From Tachypleus tridentatus (Eukaryota > Arthropoda > Merostomata > Xiphosura > Limulidae), in contig NC_134833.1 of the NCBI RefSeq assembly GCF_004210375.1, forward strand, positions 19,275,396 to 19,339,395: a stretch of DNA of 64,000 nucleotides. Direction: 5' to 3'. Below the pieces are notes generated by a model. That model was given only the letters and a program-made list of their open reading frames with translations, ran no database searches and had not been told where the DNA came from. Each line of letters opens with the position of its first letter. Position 1 is the first letter of the stretch. This document shows, in pieces, positions 1-13,490 of the stretch. The position numbers and the translations under genes were made by a program.

Positions 1-2260
1 ATTACTCCACTGCTGTTTACTATAGTTAATTACTCCATTAATGTTTACTATAGTTAATTACTCCACTGCTGTTTACTATAGTTAATTACTCCACTGTGTT
101 TACTATAGTTAATTACTCCATTAATGTTTACTATAGTTAATTACTCCACTGCTGTTTACTATAGTTAATTACTCCATTGCTGTTTACTATAGTTAATTAC
201 TCCACTGCTGTTTACTATAGTTAATTACTCCATTAGTGTTTACTATAGTTAATTACTCCACTGCTGTTTACTATAGTTAATTACTCCATTAATGTTTACT
301 ATAGTTAATTACTCCACTGCTGTTTACTATAGTTAATTACTCCACTTGCTGTTTACTATAGTTAATTACTCCACTGCTGTTTACTATAGTTAATTACTCC
401 ATTGCTGTTAACTATAGTTAATTACTCCACTGATGTTTACTGTAGTTAATTACTCCATTAGTGTTTACTATAGTTAATTACTCCATTGCTGTTTACTATA
501 GTTAATTACTCCATTAATGTTTACTATAGTTAATTATTCCACTGCTGTTTACTATAGTTAATTACTCCATGCTGTTTACTATAGTTAATTACTCCATTGC
601 TGTTTACTATAGTTAATTACTCCATTAGTGTTTACTATAGTTAATTACTCCACTGCTGTTTACTATAGTTAATTACTCCATTAGTGTTTACTATAGTTAA
701 TTACTCCACTGCTGTTTACTATAGTTAATTACTCCATTAATGTTTACTATAGTTAATTACTCCACTGCTGTTTACTATAGTTAATTACTCTACTGCTGTT
801 TACTATAGTTAATTACTCCATTGCTGTTTACTATAGTTAATTACTCCATTGCTGTTTACTATAGTTAATTACTCCACTGCTGTTTACTATAGTTAATTAC
901 TCCACTGCTGTTTACTATAGTTAATTACTCCATTGCTGTTTACTATAGTTAATTACTCCATTGTGTTTACTATAGTTAATTACTCCATTGCTGTTTACTA
1001 TAGTTAATTACTCCACTGCTGTTTACTATAGTTAATTACTCCATTGCTGTTTACTATAGTTAATTACTCCACTGCTGTTTACTATAGTTAATTACTCCAC
1101 TGCTGTTTACTATAGTTAATTACTCCATTAATGTTTACTATAGTTAATTACTCCACTGCTGTTTACTATAGTTAATTACTCCACAGCTGTTTACTATAGT
1201 TAATTACTCCACTGCTGTTTACTATAGTTAATTACTCCATTGCTGTTTACTATAGTTAATTACTCCATTGCTGTTTACTATAGTTAATTACTCCATTGCT
1301 GTTTACTATAGTTAATTACTCCACTGCTGTTTACTATAGTTAATTACTCCACTACTCGATGTTTACTATAGTTAATTACTCCACTGCTGTTTACTATAGT
1401 TAATTACTCCATTGCTGTTTACTATAGTTAATTACTCCACTGCTGTTTACTATAGTTAATTACTCCATTGCTGTTTACTATAGTTAATTACTCCATTAAT
1501 GTTTACTATAGTTAATTACTCCACTGCTGTTTACTATAGTTAATTACTCCACTGCTGTTTACTATAGTTAATTACTCCACTGCTGTTTACTATAGTTAAT
1601 TACTCTTTATTGCTGTTTACTATAGTTAATTACTCCACTGCTGTTTACTATAGTTAATTACTCCACTGCTGTTTACTATAGTTAATTACTCCACTGCTGT
1701 TTACTATAGTTAATTACTCCATTGCTGTTTACTATAGTTAATTACTCCACTGCTGTTTACTATAGTTAATTACTCCACTGCTGTTTACTATAGTTAATTA
1801 CTCCATTGCTGTTTACTATAGTTAATTACTCCACTGCTGTTTACTATAGTTAATTACTCCACCAGCTGTTTACTATAGTTAATTACTCCATTGCTGTTTA
1901 CTATAGTTAATTACTCCACTGCTGTTTACTATAGTTAATTACTCCACTTAGTGTTTACTATAGTTAATTACTCCACTGCTGTTTACTATAGTTAATTACT
2001 CCATTGCTGTTTACTATAAGTTAATTACTCCATTGCTGTTTTTACTATAGTTAATTACTCCACTGCTGTTTACTATAGTTAATTACTCCACTGCTGTTTA
2101 CTATAGTTAATTACTCCATTGCTATTTTACTATAGTTAATTACTCCACTGCTGTTTACTATAGTTAATTACTCCATTGCTGTTTACTATGGTTAATTACT
2201 CCATTTGCTGTTTACTATAGTTAATTACTCCACATGCTGTTTACTATAGTTAATTACTCC
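1..2260. repeat. 28-bp satellite-like tandem array
   Basis: The window opens inside a head-to-tail array of a 28-bp unit, roughly 80 copies. The constant part reads TTTACTATAGTTAATTACTC and is followed by a short variable block (CACTGCTG, CATTGCTG, CATTAATG or CATTAGTG). Most variation sits in that block; a few copies carry 1-3 bp indels. The array runs off the left edge and into the assembly gap on the right, so its true length is unknown. No promoter or coding signal is apparent. Confidence 0.97.
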
Positions 2261-2760
2261 NNNNNNNNNNNNNNNNNNNNNNNNNNNNNNNNNNNNNNNN
2301 NNNNNNNNNNNNNNNNNNNNNNNNNNNNNNNNNNNNNNNNNNNNNNNNNNNNNNNNNNNNNNNNNNNNNNNNNNNNNNNNNNNNNNNNNNNNNNNNNNNN
2401 NNNNNNNNNNNNNNNNNNNNNNNNNNNNNNNNNNNNNNNNNNNNNNNNNNNNNNNNNNNNNNNNNNNNNNNNNNNNNNNNNNNNNNNNNNNNNNNNNNNN
2501 NNNNNNNNNNNNNNNNNNNNNNNNNNNNNNNNNNNNNNNNNNNNNNNNNNNNNNNNNNNNNNNNNNNNNNNNNNNNNNNNNNNNNNNNNNNNNNNNNNNN
2601 NNNNNNNNNNNNNNNNNNNNNNNNNNNNNNNNNNNNNNNNNNNNNNNNNNNNNNNNNNNNNNNNNNNNNNNNNNNNNNNNNNNNNNNNNNNNNNNNNNNN
2701 NNNNNNNNNNNNNNNNNNNNNNNNNNNNNNNNNNNNNNNNNNNNNNNNNNNNNNNNNNNN
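2261..2760. other. Assembly gap (500 N)
   Basis: Exactly 500 unknown bases directly follow the 28-bp array. The round number suggests a placeholder rather than a measured length, so more array copies may be missing. Confidence 0.99.
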
Positions 2761-4527
2761 TCGTTCCTATACCAAACTATTTCTGCCTCACATTTTTTGT
2801 TGTAAATTTGCACGAGGGTTAAAAAAAAATTAAAAGGAATAATATTGAAAAGAGTGAACATGAAGTAACAAGAAGTTCTGGTATAAAAACGTCCAGACCA
2901 TCAATCTGTACAGCAGCAGATTTTGAAAAACAAAACACCTCTAACTGACCTTTGGTTTTATTTTCTTCAATAACGTTTGCCCGATCTGCTAAAAACTGTA
3001 CGAAAGTTGAGAGTTTTCAAAAACGTATCTTGTAACATGTTGCCCTGAAGGTTTGGGGCTATTGTACTTCTAAAACGGATTTTATAAATGTCCAAATAAA
3101 ACCAAGTACGGTTTGTGTACATTTTGATAAAAATGCACGTGTTGCTACGTGTTACATTCAAATACTAACCGCCATTTATATTTTGTGCTCACGTCTATGC
3201 TATAAGAGCTAAATATCACTGTCTTTAATTTTCAACTGCTGACCAGAGGTCAAGAGTATTCGCCACTAATTCTTGAGTTACTCCTTACAAACGAATAACA
3301 ACACTGACCATAATATTTTTAACGTCCTCACGGCTGAAAAGGCACGTGATCGGTGCGGAAGCAGATGAATTGTTTACAAGTGTCCTTATAAGTAGCTCCC
3401 CCCCCTCTCTGTGCGTATGTGTGTGAGAGAGGAAAATTAAAGATGGAGTTGTACGTTTGGAAACTACGATAATTCCAGTTTGAAAGAAAGAGAAAATTGA
3501 ACTAAACCAAAAACAGTTCTGATTGTTTTGAACTCCGTAACAATAAAAAAATATTTTATAAACCGTAAATATGATTACACATATACACATGCATATTAAG
3601 AGACATAATTAACATTCAGTTTTGGCAATTACAACATGGTTGAATTTGTGTCAAGTTGGGCTACTTCGTTTTTTTAAACCTGACCTCTCATCATGTTAAA
3701 TATAAATTTAAAACGTGCTTTTCTGTTAAAGAAACAACAACAAAAAACTCATTAATTTTAAACAGTTTTTTCCTTATAAATGGTACATCTATTTACAAGT
3801 TTTGAAACGAGAATACAAGGTTAATTACGTAATAATTCGCTCACTCGAAGCGAGGAATAAACGCCACGTTTCTCTTTTGTTCGTATATTGAAGTTATTAA
3901 AACGTCGATTCAGCTATATTCAACGTTAAACATCTCCTGGAGAAACTCAAACTATATATGCAGAGTTTACAAAGATTCTGCTTTTGATTTCCTCCCACAA
4001 CGCGCTCACCAAAATTGGATCTCGAGACTCGAACTGCTATCTTTTCCGTTCGGTATTTTAGCAATGAATCTGTGAGACCACTCCCAAAATAACACCCTAC
4101 CTTGAAGATGAACCACAAGGCTAACCAGTGGTCACCAGTCGTTTACCTTGAGGCGACAAGAAGAGTCGATTTATAACAAAATAGAAAGGTGTCCAAATAG
4201 AAAGGGCGTTATACGAGGTCTCACGAGATACATGCTTGTCGTTTTAAATTAAAAATAAAACATTATGATTTATATGAAGAAAAAATGAAAATAAATAACT
4301 CTACATCAGTTTATATGTATGTATGCGCACAACTGCAGCCAAAAGTAAAGTTTATTTAAGATTACACGAACACAGCGACAACCTACAATATCGGACATTT
4401 AAAACAGAATTACTACCATTCGTTAATTTTCGTTTAGTGTGACAGGTGGTAGCAATCGTGGCTAGTAACCATAACAACAGCCATTCTAACATTTTGTATT
4501 AAAATGGAAAGATCAAAGAGATTAACT
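2761..4527. other. No gene recognised
   Basis: AT-rich unique-looking sequence. Short open frames, the longest about 100 codons on the - strand at 3285-3590, lack family motifs and contain low-complexity stretches. A tRNA-like B box (GTTCGAGTC, - strand, near 4030) hints at an old SINE but is too decayed to call. Confidence 0.5.
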
Positions 4528-4799
4528 GTTTGTTTGTCCTGAATTTCGCGCAAAACTACACGAGGACTATCATCGCTAGCCGTCCATAATTTGGCAGTGT
4601 AAGACTAGAGGGAAGGCAGCTAACTATCACTATCTACCCTCAAATTTTGGGTTACTCTTACCAACGGATAGTGGGATTGACCGTTATTTATAACGTTCCC
4701 ACAGCTGAAATGGTAAGCATGGTTGGTATAACGGGGATTCGAACCCGCGATCCTCAGATTACGAGTCGGGCTCCCTAATTACATGGTCATGCTGGGCCT
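4528..4799 (-). mobile_element. SINE-A copy, nearly full length
   Basis: First copy of the main SINE family, reversed. It starts with the inverted CAAA tail and GAATTTCGCGCAAA, and ends at the inverted tRNA head (GGGATTCGAACCCGCGA is the inverted B box; CATGCTGGGCC the inverted 5' end). The RNA polymerase III A and B boxes give a tRNA-derived origin; the body of about 200 bp is unrelated to tRNA. Confidence 0.93.
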
Positions 4800-7700
4800 G
4801 AAAAGCATAACACTGATATTTCTTGACTAATATTTCATATTAGGCAGGTTTTATTGAAATTAAATGTTTACTTACACTGAAAAATTGTATAAAACTAAGG
4901 ATTTTTTTAAAAATGTGTGTTAAACACAAAACAAAGTTTCAACATGCAAGTATAAATGCTTTAAAAATACAGCACATGCATTCAAACACATGTTGGTGCT
5001 GCATAGTTTCATTGTCACAGGAAGCAATTTTAGGGTGACTGGACCATTACCCCAGCCAAACAATATGACACATGATGTGCAAAAAGATACTGGCAAGTGG
5101 GGTATGTCATTTCAAGGAAGAATCTGGGAGGGGGGGAATGTTCCCCAAAAGGTTTGGAATGAATATTTAATGTTGTGAGGCTGACCCCTGAGGCATTTTA
5201 ATTACAAATACTGCAATTCCCCCCACACAACGTAACACATATAATTAAAGAAGCAAGTTTTATTATATAATGGCAGCTAAACATCCCTTGAAAAAAGTGG
5301 TCATGCCTTACTGCTTCCTTCAGGCCCCAGTTTCAGTGCAATATGATGGATCTTAACATAGCATGTTAGCAATACTTCAATACAGGATCTCTTTATCTGG
5401 GATAAGTAGCTTTCATGTGGCAGGATGAAGACTAAAGAATTCTAGTAATAGTTTGTTGGAGTTGTTGTATACATCGTTGGAAATTTTCAGAACTGCTGCA
5501 TTCATATGAGCAATCTATATGGTGGTAACATATTTCAGTTAGGAGTTATGAGCAGTCAAAGAGATGCAGTGATTTGGTGTGAGTGCACCACCTTATCTGC
5601 AATAGTTACACAAGAATTAACCATATCCTTCCTGATTCTTAAGCTTAATTAAGCAAACTTTATTCATTGGCTATTTAACATTAAAGACCTTGTTCTTCAT
5701 CTTCTGATCTGGCAGAATATTCCTACCGATCACTACTGGTCTCGTCAGCATCGAAACTGTTTTTTACTACTACTATAGCATGTTTGAGATTGATAGGTGG
5801 TTTTGACCTCAAACAATGGCTGCCGGAGAGTTTGTTGAGACTGTATCCATAATAGTTAACGGGTTGCATGTCAACATTTGGAACCTTGCACATGCAGATA
5901 ATTGAGGTGACTGATGAAAATGTGGCAAAAAATAGCAAAGTTCTAGTCATGATCAATGTCGCTTGGAGTTATCTAGTGAAGACCTATTGGGCTCCAGTTG
6001 AAACACAAATGCAATGACATAAAAGAAGAAGGTTGACACAGCATACCTGTTGGTAACATAATAGGTACTGCCATTAACTGTGGACTTTCTACTGATGATG
6101 TAGTCATTTATAACTTGGTCAATTTTTTGTCTCATTTGGAAACTAATATGTACAAGTTTCTTCAAAACTGGACAGATCCTGGATTTTTATTTATTCTTTT
6201 AATATATGGTACCTACCACCAAACCATTTCTGGTTGAAGGAAGAAATCCTGCATTAAATCAACAATGGCTTTATAAAATTGCACTTTAAATGCAGTCAGT
6301 CAGAAATCGAATTGTCAAATTTAGATCCCATAAACTTTGGTAAAATAATGTTCAGGCTTAGTTACAGGTAAATGAATCACTTTAGAAGTACAAAGATCAA
6401 ATGTTTTGTATAGTTCAAGCAAAACTACACTTCAGTTAGTTGTCATCTGGTTCAAAACCAGAAGTGGAAGATGGGTTGATAGGTTTCAACACATTTATCT
6501 TCAACCACATTTCTAGAAAGTTCATTGAAATTATTGGTACTTATGTTTTAACCCTAAAATTAGTAACTTGATTTTATACCATTCAGTGGGGCCCACAAAC
6601 ATTACATTGCATTGAGTAATTTTATGTTTTTATCTGTCACACACTTTATGTTAAGTGTTAACCACAAAACTGAGAGACACCCTGCAGTAACTAACAGGAT
6701 TAACTGCAAACTGATTGTCTTTGAGTTTAAATTTGTTTGTGTGTGATACGTTTTTAGGGACCTCATAACCACCAGTACAAGAAAGTGGGTACACGTTAAG
6801 TTAGGAAAATTTGCAAGTCTCACTAAAGATACAGTAAAATAACCGTGTTAGTACAGACAAAATCTTGGGTAATCTTCAGTTTTAAGCTTTTGTATTTATA
6901 GTTTGCCTTTATCAATGACTGGTAGATGAGAAATACATTTTACTAAAACTGACAAAACCAAACGTAGTTATGTTGACTTACATTCATTTATTTCACACAC
7001 AAATTATGTTCACATCTGAAGTATCCAATCGTAAACTGTACCATTTCTCTTGACGGAAATGACAATAACATATTAAGGAGGGGCCTTAAATACTGTAAAG
7101 CAACAAACAGTTTAAATCTTCTGCAATTTTTCGAACTGAAATTGCATGGCTGTTCTTACAACGAGGAAGTTAGTGGTTATATATCAGTGCTTTTCTACTA
7201 CTGTATTTGTAATATATCAGATATATATGCATCTTGTTAACCAAGCTTATTTAGTGAGAATAAAGGCACGGCTTTCTTATAGTCAGGATAAAAGTTTGAT
7301 TAAATCCAAGATTACAAACAGAAATCCCAATATAATCAATATCATTTACCTCAGTTATGTTTTATAGAGAAAAACAGAAGTGGAAAATGAAGATTACAGA
7401 AAAGAAGAAATGAAAACGAACTACAAGGAAGTGTATCAGTCACTGAAGCGGTATCAGAGTAGACACCATATTAATTCAAGCACTTGTGCAAAAAAACACA
7501 AATGAATAAAAGTCTGAGTGTTAACTACAAGTTGCTACATCTAGATAGGTCTTCTGTTGGTATGGACTTTCTGAGTTGAGCTTTCTCAAAATGTAACCCC
7601 TGTGACTGACAATCAGTGATTACTACTAACGAGGGTTCATTTCCTAAATATTAAAGTATATGTGCCTACAGGTTATATTAGATGAAGTTCCATCAATTTT

Positions 7701-8050
7701 GTGTCAAACCCACCTAGCTCCTTCACCAAGAGGGTAGCACCCTGTTATGCTCCTTTTCAGATTTATAGTCCAGGACTTCACCAGAGATGATGTTAGGCAC
7801 TTGACAAGGTTAACAAAGAAAAATTATGAACAATCAAAGTATAAAGAACAAAACAATTTATTGTCCTTGTTTGGAACTACCACAAAACTCTACAGCTTGA
7901 TATGACAGATAGTAAAGTTCAAAGATTGTTGACTTAACAAGTTTTCATTTAATGATCATTCTTAAGACGTTGTAGTAGATTGGTAAAGCAAAAAGTTTCT
8001 CATCTACAATTACATAGGGCATCAAAACATCCCAACAGGTTTGTTATATA
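4800..8050. other. SINE-poor interval, no gene recognised
   Basis: About 3.2 kb without SINEs or arrays, unlike most of the window. No open frame over 80 codons has recognisable motifs. AATAAA signals occur on the - strand (near 5655 and 7857), so part could be untranslated exon of a - strand gene, but nothing proves it. Confidence 0.45.
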
Positions 8051-8275
8051 CAGGATGGCCCAAAAGTCCCTACCCATCCATATGTTATTATGTTATATTC
8101 AATTATACGCATGCATTATAAATTTTTCTTTTTTTTTCAGAGAAATATGGCTGATGTTAGCCCATTTACACTTGAAGAGCATATTGTGACATAATATTAT
8201 GCAGCGAGAATGAGGGACAGCACACAGATACACTGGATACATAAAATATATAAATGGGTAGGGACTTACGGCCAC

Positions 8276-8279
<4 letters not shown>
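8051..8279 (+). mobile_element. Tc1/mariner-like deletion derivative (MITE-like)
   Basis: The ends form inverted repeats of about 29 bp: the left starts CAGGATGGCCCAAAAGTCCC and the right, read inverted, starts CAGGGTGGCCGTAAGTCCC; both go on into TACCCAT. The left flank ends in TA. Inside, from the ATG at 8147, a short frame MADVSPFTLEEHIVT resembles the start of a transposase helix-turn-helix domain, then hits a stop and continues YYAARMRDSTQ. I read it as an internally deleted IS630/Tc1/mariner-type element that kept its terminal repeats and the transposase start. Family assignment is from the terminal repeat style and is uncertain. Confidence 0.7.

Positions 8280-8345
<66 letters not shown>
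8279..8345. repeat. (TG)n(TA)n microsatellite
   Basis: About 15 TG dinucleotides followed by about 18 TA dinucleotides, starting on the last base of the transposon-like element. The - strand open frame here merely reads dinucleotides. Confidence 0.97.
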
Positions 8346-8347
<2 letters not shown>

Positions 8348-8749
8348 AATATTTCATTTTATATTTTTTTTACATAATAAAAGCTATTGTGTGTTTTGCT
8401 GTGCTTGTACTAAGAAACATGGCTGAATATTAAATAACTCTTTACTCTGTTTTGATGGTACTGTACAAAAAAAATTTAACAGCATATGGCATTCAGTTCC
8501 TACTTTTTTTATCATTGCTTTGTTAATCCAGTTTATCTAACCATTTTATTATGTTACTTGACATATGAGATGACCTTCGTTACAACAATTTCATTATTTT
8601 CTTGAAACCAGTTCCTTATTCCACCATAAAGTTACACCAGTCAAAAGAAAGAAGCCATGTATTTATAAAATGAATACAACTAAAAACTGATATTTAGGTC
8701 CATGAGTTTATTTACTGTAGTTAGATATAACAGCAAAAGTAAATTCTGG

Positions 8750-8956
8750 TTTGATTTGATTTTCACTCAAGCTATCTGAGCAAGTCCTCATTAATTCAGC
8801 AGTAGCAGACTAGAAGGAAGGCAGCTAAGCAACGCAACCCACCATCGACTTTTGATCTAATCCTTTACCAATGAACAGTGGGATTGACTGTAACATTATA
8901 ATGCCCCAATGACTGAAAGGGCATGAACCTGCAACCTTCAGATTATGAGTCAGCAA
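8750..8956 (-). mobile_element. Old SINE-A copy
   Basis: Diverged inverted SINE-A: GACTAGAAGGAAGGCAGCTA, GTGGGATTGACTGTAACATT and CTTCAGATTATGAGTC match the body and head in the correct order. Many substitutions and a lost 5' end indicate an old insertion. Confidence 0.8.
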
Positions 8957-11012
8957 TAAACAAGTTGTACTGCCACTTGTATGTTTTTTATTATCTTGGG
9001 TAGTGTACATGTAGATCTCTTTGTTTTTCATATCAGTCACACCTTAAGAAAAACTTTAAGTTTGTTTTTGTATTAATTTGATCTACATTTGTCAAATCAG
9101 TCTTAAGTTACTAACCATAACAGAAACAAGAAAGCCTGAACATTTCCTTTAATGACACTGTACTTTCAGTTCTCTTTTCTTGGGGAAAATTTCTCAAAAA
9201 CTTTGCAAGTCAATCACAAGTGATTACAGGTTTCTCAAAATGCACATTATTCATGTGACAATGTTTAGGGGTCTAAAACCTTATTCACATTGCAAATAAA
9301 AACTTGACACTTTGTAAGAATAATTTACAGTTACAAATATTATACAGTTAATTAAATATCTTAACATTCTGATTCACTTATTTTCTTTGACAATTTAAAA
9401 TTTGATGAGAGGGAAAATCTTAAAATCTGTTATAGATATTTTGTAAATATTTTCATCTTCTCCCACTACAGTAAAAATAAAATTTCTGCCCATATTAATA
9501 TACTAATTATAACAGCCAAACTGGAAGAAATTTCTAGAATTGTTATATGACATAATTTTAATAATCACTCAAAAGCCATTACTCTATTTACGAGATTATA
9601 TGAGAGAGAGAGAGAGAAAAAGTGAAAAAAATTCCCAAATTAACTGAAGTTCTACTTAACATTTGATTGACAACAATTATTAATGTGAAATAATCAGAAA
9701 TGCAAGCTAAAATATCAGAAATAGTAAGATGTGAAAAGCCCAAACCTAGACTTGTACTTTTTCAAAGGCTATAAACTTGTGATTGTTTGCCCAATGATAT
9801 AAAATATGCTGTTTAATATTTACAACATTTTGAATAGACAGATGGATGTGAAGAAACATTCATTTATTTTTTGTGGAAAAAATAAACCTATTGGGCTATA
9901 TAGCCTTTACAACCTTGCAATACTTGGTGTTAAGTCTGACTATTTGATATGACAGCAGTTAATACACCAATTCATTTTTATTATTGAAAGGTTGAGTATC
10001 AGATTATGCTTTAAAATGCAAATAGCAAGCTTATAATTGAACACTAGGTTTCATGCTATTCTGAATACATTACACATATATAATACATATTGGAAACAGT
10101 GGAAACTTCAATAAAAAGCTTGCAGAAAAGCTTTTGTTTTGTACCTTACTCTATCTGTTTTACATAATATATATTTGTTCACAATTCTGTAGTAAAAAGA
10201 CTTGACTGGATATATTTAACACACTTCAAATGTTCTATAATTTAGATTATACTGGTAACAGCAAAACATTGAGAATGAAGCAACATTTAGCAAATGCACA
10301 TTCAAATACACTTCCCACGTTTCATAATGAGTTTTTCAATTTTTCTCAGCTATCTTTTAACAAAAATACAGCTACTTATCTGTTAAATAAATTAAGTTCT
10401 GAAAATTTGGGACTATTAACATGTTTGCATCATTATCGTTAAATTGTTTTGAGTGCAAAAGTTGTTTAGCTGTTTGTAAACATGTTTATGCACACTTCAT
10501 TTTCATGAAGACAGAGACCAGCTATTGGTACCTACATGATTCTTCCTTCAAAAAAATAATTATAAAATACTGGACTATTTACAAAAAACACAACATATCT
10601 AACAAATAGTTGTTTTTTGTCAGATTTCTTTAAAATGTTTTGCACTCAGTCCCTGTAAATTCTATACTCTATTCATTCCCATGAGAAAGAATAATTACTT
10701 GTTATGCCATCCAATTTAGGTCTGAATATATCTTAGCAATGAAGCTGATCTATTTATTTATATATGATTTTTTTCATGAACGTGGTGAGAAAGTATTTGT
10801 AAGTTAACTTCATAAACACTAAAAATGGTAACAATTCATGGGACTTTCAAAGGCCACAGAATCTAATAAGTAATCTAAAGACACAAATTAACATAAAATA
10901 TAACATCGTAAGACAACTAGGAACTTGTTGTTCAACGTAGATTTTCCTATCCACCAAAGTAAACAAAACCTCAAAGCCAGCCCTTTTAATTTAATATTTA
11001 CCTAGCTTTCCC
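8957..11012. other. AT-rich interval, no gene recognised
   Basis: Two kilobases of very AT-rich sequence with a short (GA)n run near 9605. No SINE, array or motif-bearing open frame was seen. Confidence 0.5.
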
Positions 11013-11237
11013 TTAAATTTTCTTTACTGCATCACCCGCTTCTGAAGGCAACACATTCCATAGGCCAACTATCCTATTAGGAAAATAACACCGTCTTAAC
11101 TGGAGATGGGTCCCATGCTGCCCAAATCTAAATTTATTTTCTGCAGTCCTACCATTACGTATGGAAAACAATGATATATCAATAGAATCAATTCTCTTAA
11201 AAATTACATAACGGGACATTTGGCACACGTAGGCCAT
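11013..11237 (-). mobile_element. LINE reverse-transcriptase C-terminal fragment
   Basis: A 74-codon frame ends with RFGQHGTHLQLRRCYFPNRI then VGLWNVLPSEAGDAVKKI. This arrangement (aromatic-N-R-I/V-V-x-x-W-N-x-L-P) is typical of the region downstream of the reverse transcriptase in jockey/CR1-type LINEs. Only this scrap is visible; a stop follows and the upstream part is absent, so it is a short dead fragment. Family level is uncertain. Confidence 0.65.
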
Positions 11238-12663
11238 CCTATCAACTAAATTAAACTAATTACCGAGTAAAATGAATGAATTATAAGGATTAGTATCACT
11301 ATCGTAATTATTATGGACATTTATAAGTAATACTTCATAACAAATTTACTAATAGTAATACGACCACTAGTACTAAGTTATAAACTTTAGCATACAAGTT
11401 TGGAATAACTTACGACAAAAGTAACATTAACATCCATACAGATACTTACCTCACGTTTTACATAAAAAATATGAAGTCACAATGCGTTATTGTACTGTAC
11501 AACACATTACTAGTCAATATTATTTAACCCTCTGTTCGTTCTTTTCAAAATTTCAACACAATAACAGCTGAGACAATTATACTGTCCGACACAGTCGGCC
11601 TCTGGTGACTTAAGACTAAAACATCTTATACGAAAACTATTAACGTTGTTAATAAAATAAATATTAAAATTTAAAAACACAAAATATTGAAATCCATTTA
11701 CTCAGAGTTCTCTAGAAGTAATTTTATAATTCACGTGAAAGAATGCTTTTAAAAAATATTTAGTGTTACTACGTGCAACTAGGAATCAGTGCCAATTCAG
11801 TAATTCAGGTATTTTTCTTGTGCTGTCTTATCTTAAAAGAAAGAAAAAAGACAAATAATAATGGTCCTGGTTGTCTTGAGATTTGTTTTATACCGACATC
11901 GGGTGTTAAATTAATGTTAAGCTATCAAAAATCTTTAAAGTTATTCAAATTTAAATCTAACCTGTCGAAGAGTTGGTTACGTTCAAATATCATAGGGTAT
12001 GTTGTTGAAATGTTTTATGCAATTTTAGTTTTCAAAATATATTTATTTTTGTTATTTGTTGAAATAAATCATAATGTTTATAGTAAGTTTGCTGATTATT
12101 TAAATTTCAGTATTTGAAGATTTGATTAACATTTTTATCCTTTATCTAGCTCCAAAACTAAGTATAGAATGTATATCATTTACTGAAAAATAAGGTAACA
12201 AAGAGGCGTACAGGAATCGTTATAACAATAACAACTAGAGGGGGTATACAGTTAGATTCGAAATTGCCGCTTTACATCATTGATCATATTCAGCTCTCAA
12301 AAAATACGAAAATGTGTGCCAGTACGTCCTTCGTTACCAACGATACGAATTATTTTAGGTAGGACAACGAAAAATAATATTCTATGTGTGTCCACCAAAT
12401 TTTGACTGAGTTAGAGAGCAAATTAGTGTGAAAAATCGTTCCCCATGTTACCAGAGGGGATTTTTAGTGACTTTGACCCCCAAAAATTAGTCACATCTAC
12501 GTTGAGTCATAGTATGAACGTGTACCAACTTTTCGTGAAAACTATTTAGCCGTTTTCGAGAAATCTTCTTGACAAATACACATAAAAAGAAATGAAAACA
12601 TATTCTCCGTCAAAGGTGACTGAGGTAATAACTAGTTGGAATTATCTCACTAACAGATTTATC
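11238..12663. other. No gene recognised; possible 3' end of an old transposable element
   Basis: AT-rich. The part near 12480-12590 contains ACTATTTAGCCGTTTTCGAG, a motif often seen in the 3' regions of arthropod LINEs, and it directly precedes a SINE. On the - strand GTGAG|GTAAGTATC near 11450 is a strong splice-donor match without a recognisable exon. Confidence 0.35.
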
Positions 12664-12929
12664 GACCCGGCGTCGCCAGGTGGGTTAAGGCGTTCGACTC
12701 GTAATCTGAGGGTTGCGGGTTCGAATCCTCGTCGCACCAAACATGCTCGCCTTTTCAGCTGTGGGGGCGTTATAATGTTATATTCGTTGGTAAAAGAGTA
12801 GCTCAAGAGTTGGCAGTGGGTGATGATGACTAGCTGCCTTCTCTCTAGTCTTACACTGCTAACTTAAGGACGGTTAGCGCAGATAGCCCTCGTGTAGCTT
12901 TGCGCGAAATTTTAAAACAAAACAAACAG
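12664..12929 (+). mobile_element. SINE-A copy, nearly full length
   Basis: Complete from the tRNA head (GACCCGGCGTCGCCAGGTGG, B box GGTTCGAATCC) to the tail GCGCGAAATTTTAAAACAAA. A 12-bp interval in the body, the CAATCCCACT region, is missing. Confidence 0.93.
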
Positions 12930-13490
12930 ATTTACTATTATATATTTATTTAATATTGATGTTTGTTTCAGCTCAATATATGCATATATTTAGAAATGTT
13001 TATAATTTATATTATTAAATGTGTATTTTAAAATACCCATCTATTCACTAAATGTGCAAAATATTCTCGAATGTAAGAGTTAATAATTTGTTTTACGAAT
13101 GCACCAGAGTATCATTAGTATTGTTGCCTAAGCAGTAATTTCTAAAAACTCTTGCTTGAAGCTTAGAAAAGGTAACCAGAGCAACTCGAAGAGACAGTAT
13201 ATATTGTTAGTTTGCTACAGTTTGTATAATATAATCTTCCGAAGCTATTGCTGCGATACACGCTTATTATTCGGGAAATTACAGAAGGAACGTATGTATA
13301 TTTCGAACATTATAAACCGTTTAACTTTAGTAGAATAACTTTGGACGGTAGTATTTCTACGAAGACATTGTACAACCTCGACTGTGAAAACTCAGGTTTT
13401 GATCAGAGAGAGATGGCTAACTTCTCGTTATGTGAGCTGTTTTGATATCAACTCGAAGTTAATTCGCTCACAGTGAACTGTCATTAAAAG

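Noticed and set aside
2234-2861. Frames of about 200 codons around 2234-2861
   Set aside because: They consist almost entirely of unknown bases from the assembly gap.
3900-4120. tRNA-like B box GTTCGAGTC on the - strand
   Set aside because: No convincing cloverleaf and no SINE body can be followed; too weak to annotate.
11773-12117. 114-codon + strand frame
   Set aside because: Lysine- and hydrophobic-rich AT-driven frame without an obvious start or family motif.
12664-12760. tRNA gene suggested by A and B boxes in SINE-A heads
   Set aside because: The same head is repeated dozens of times, always fused to the same non-tRNA body, so these are SINEs and not tRNA genes.
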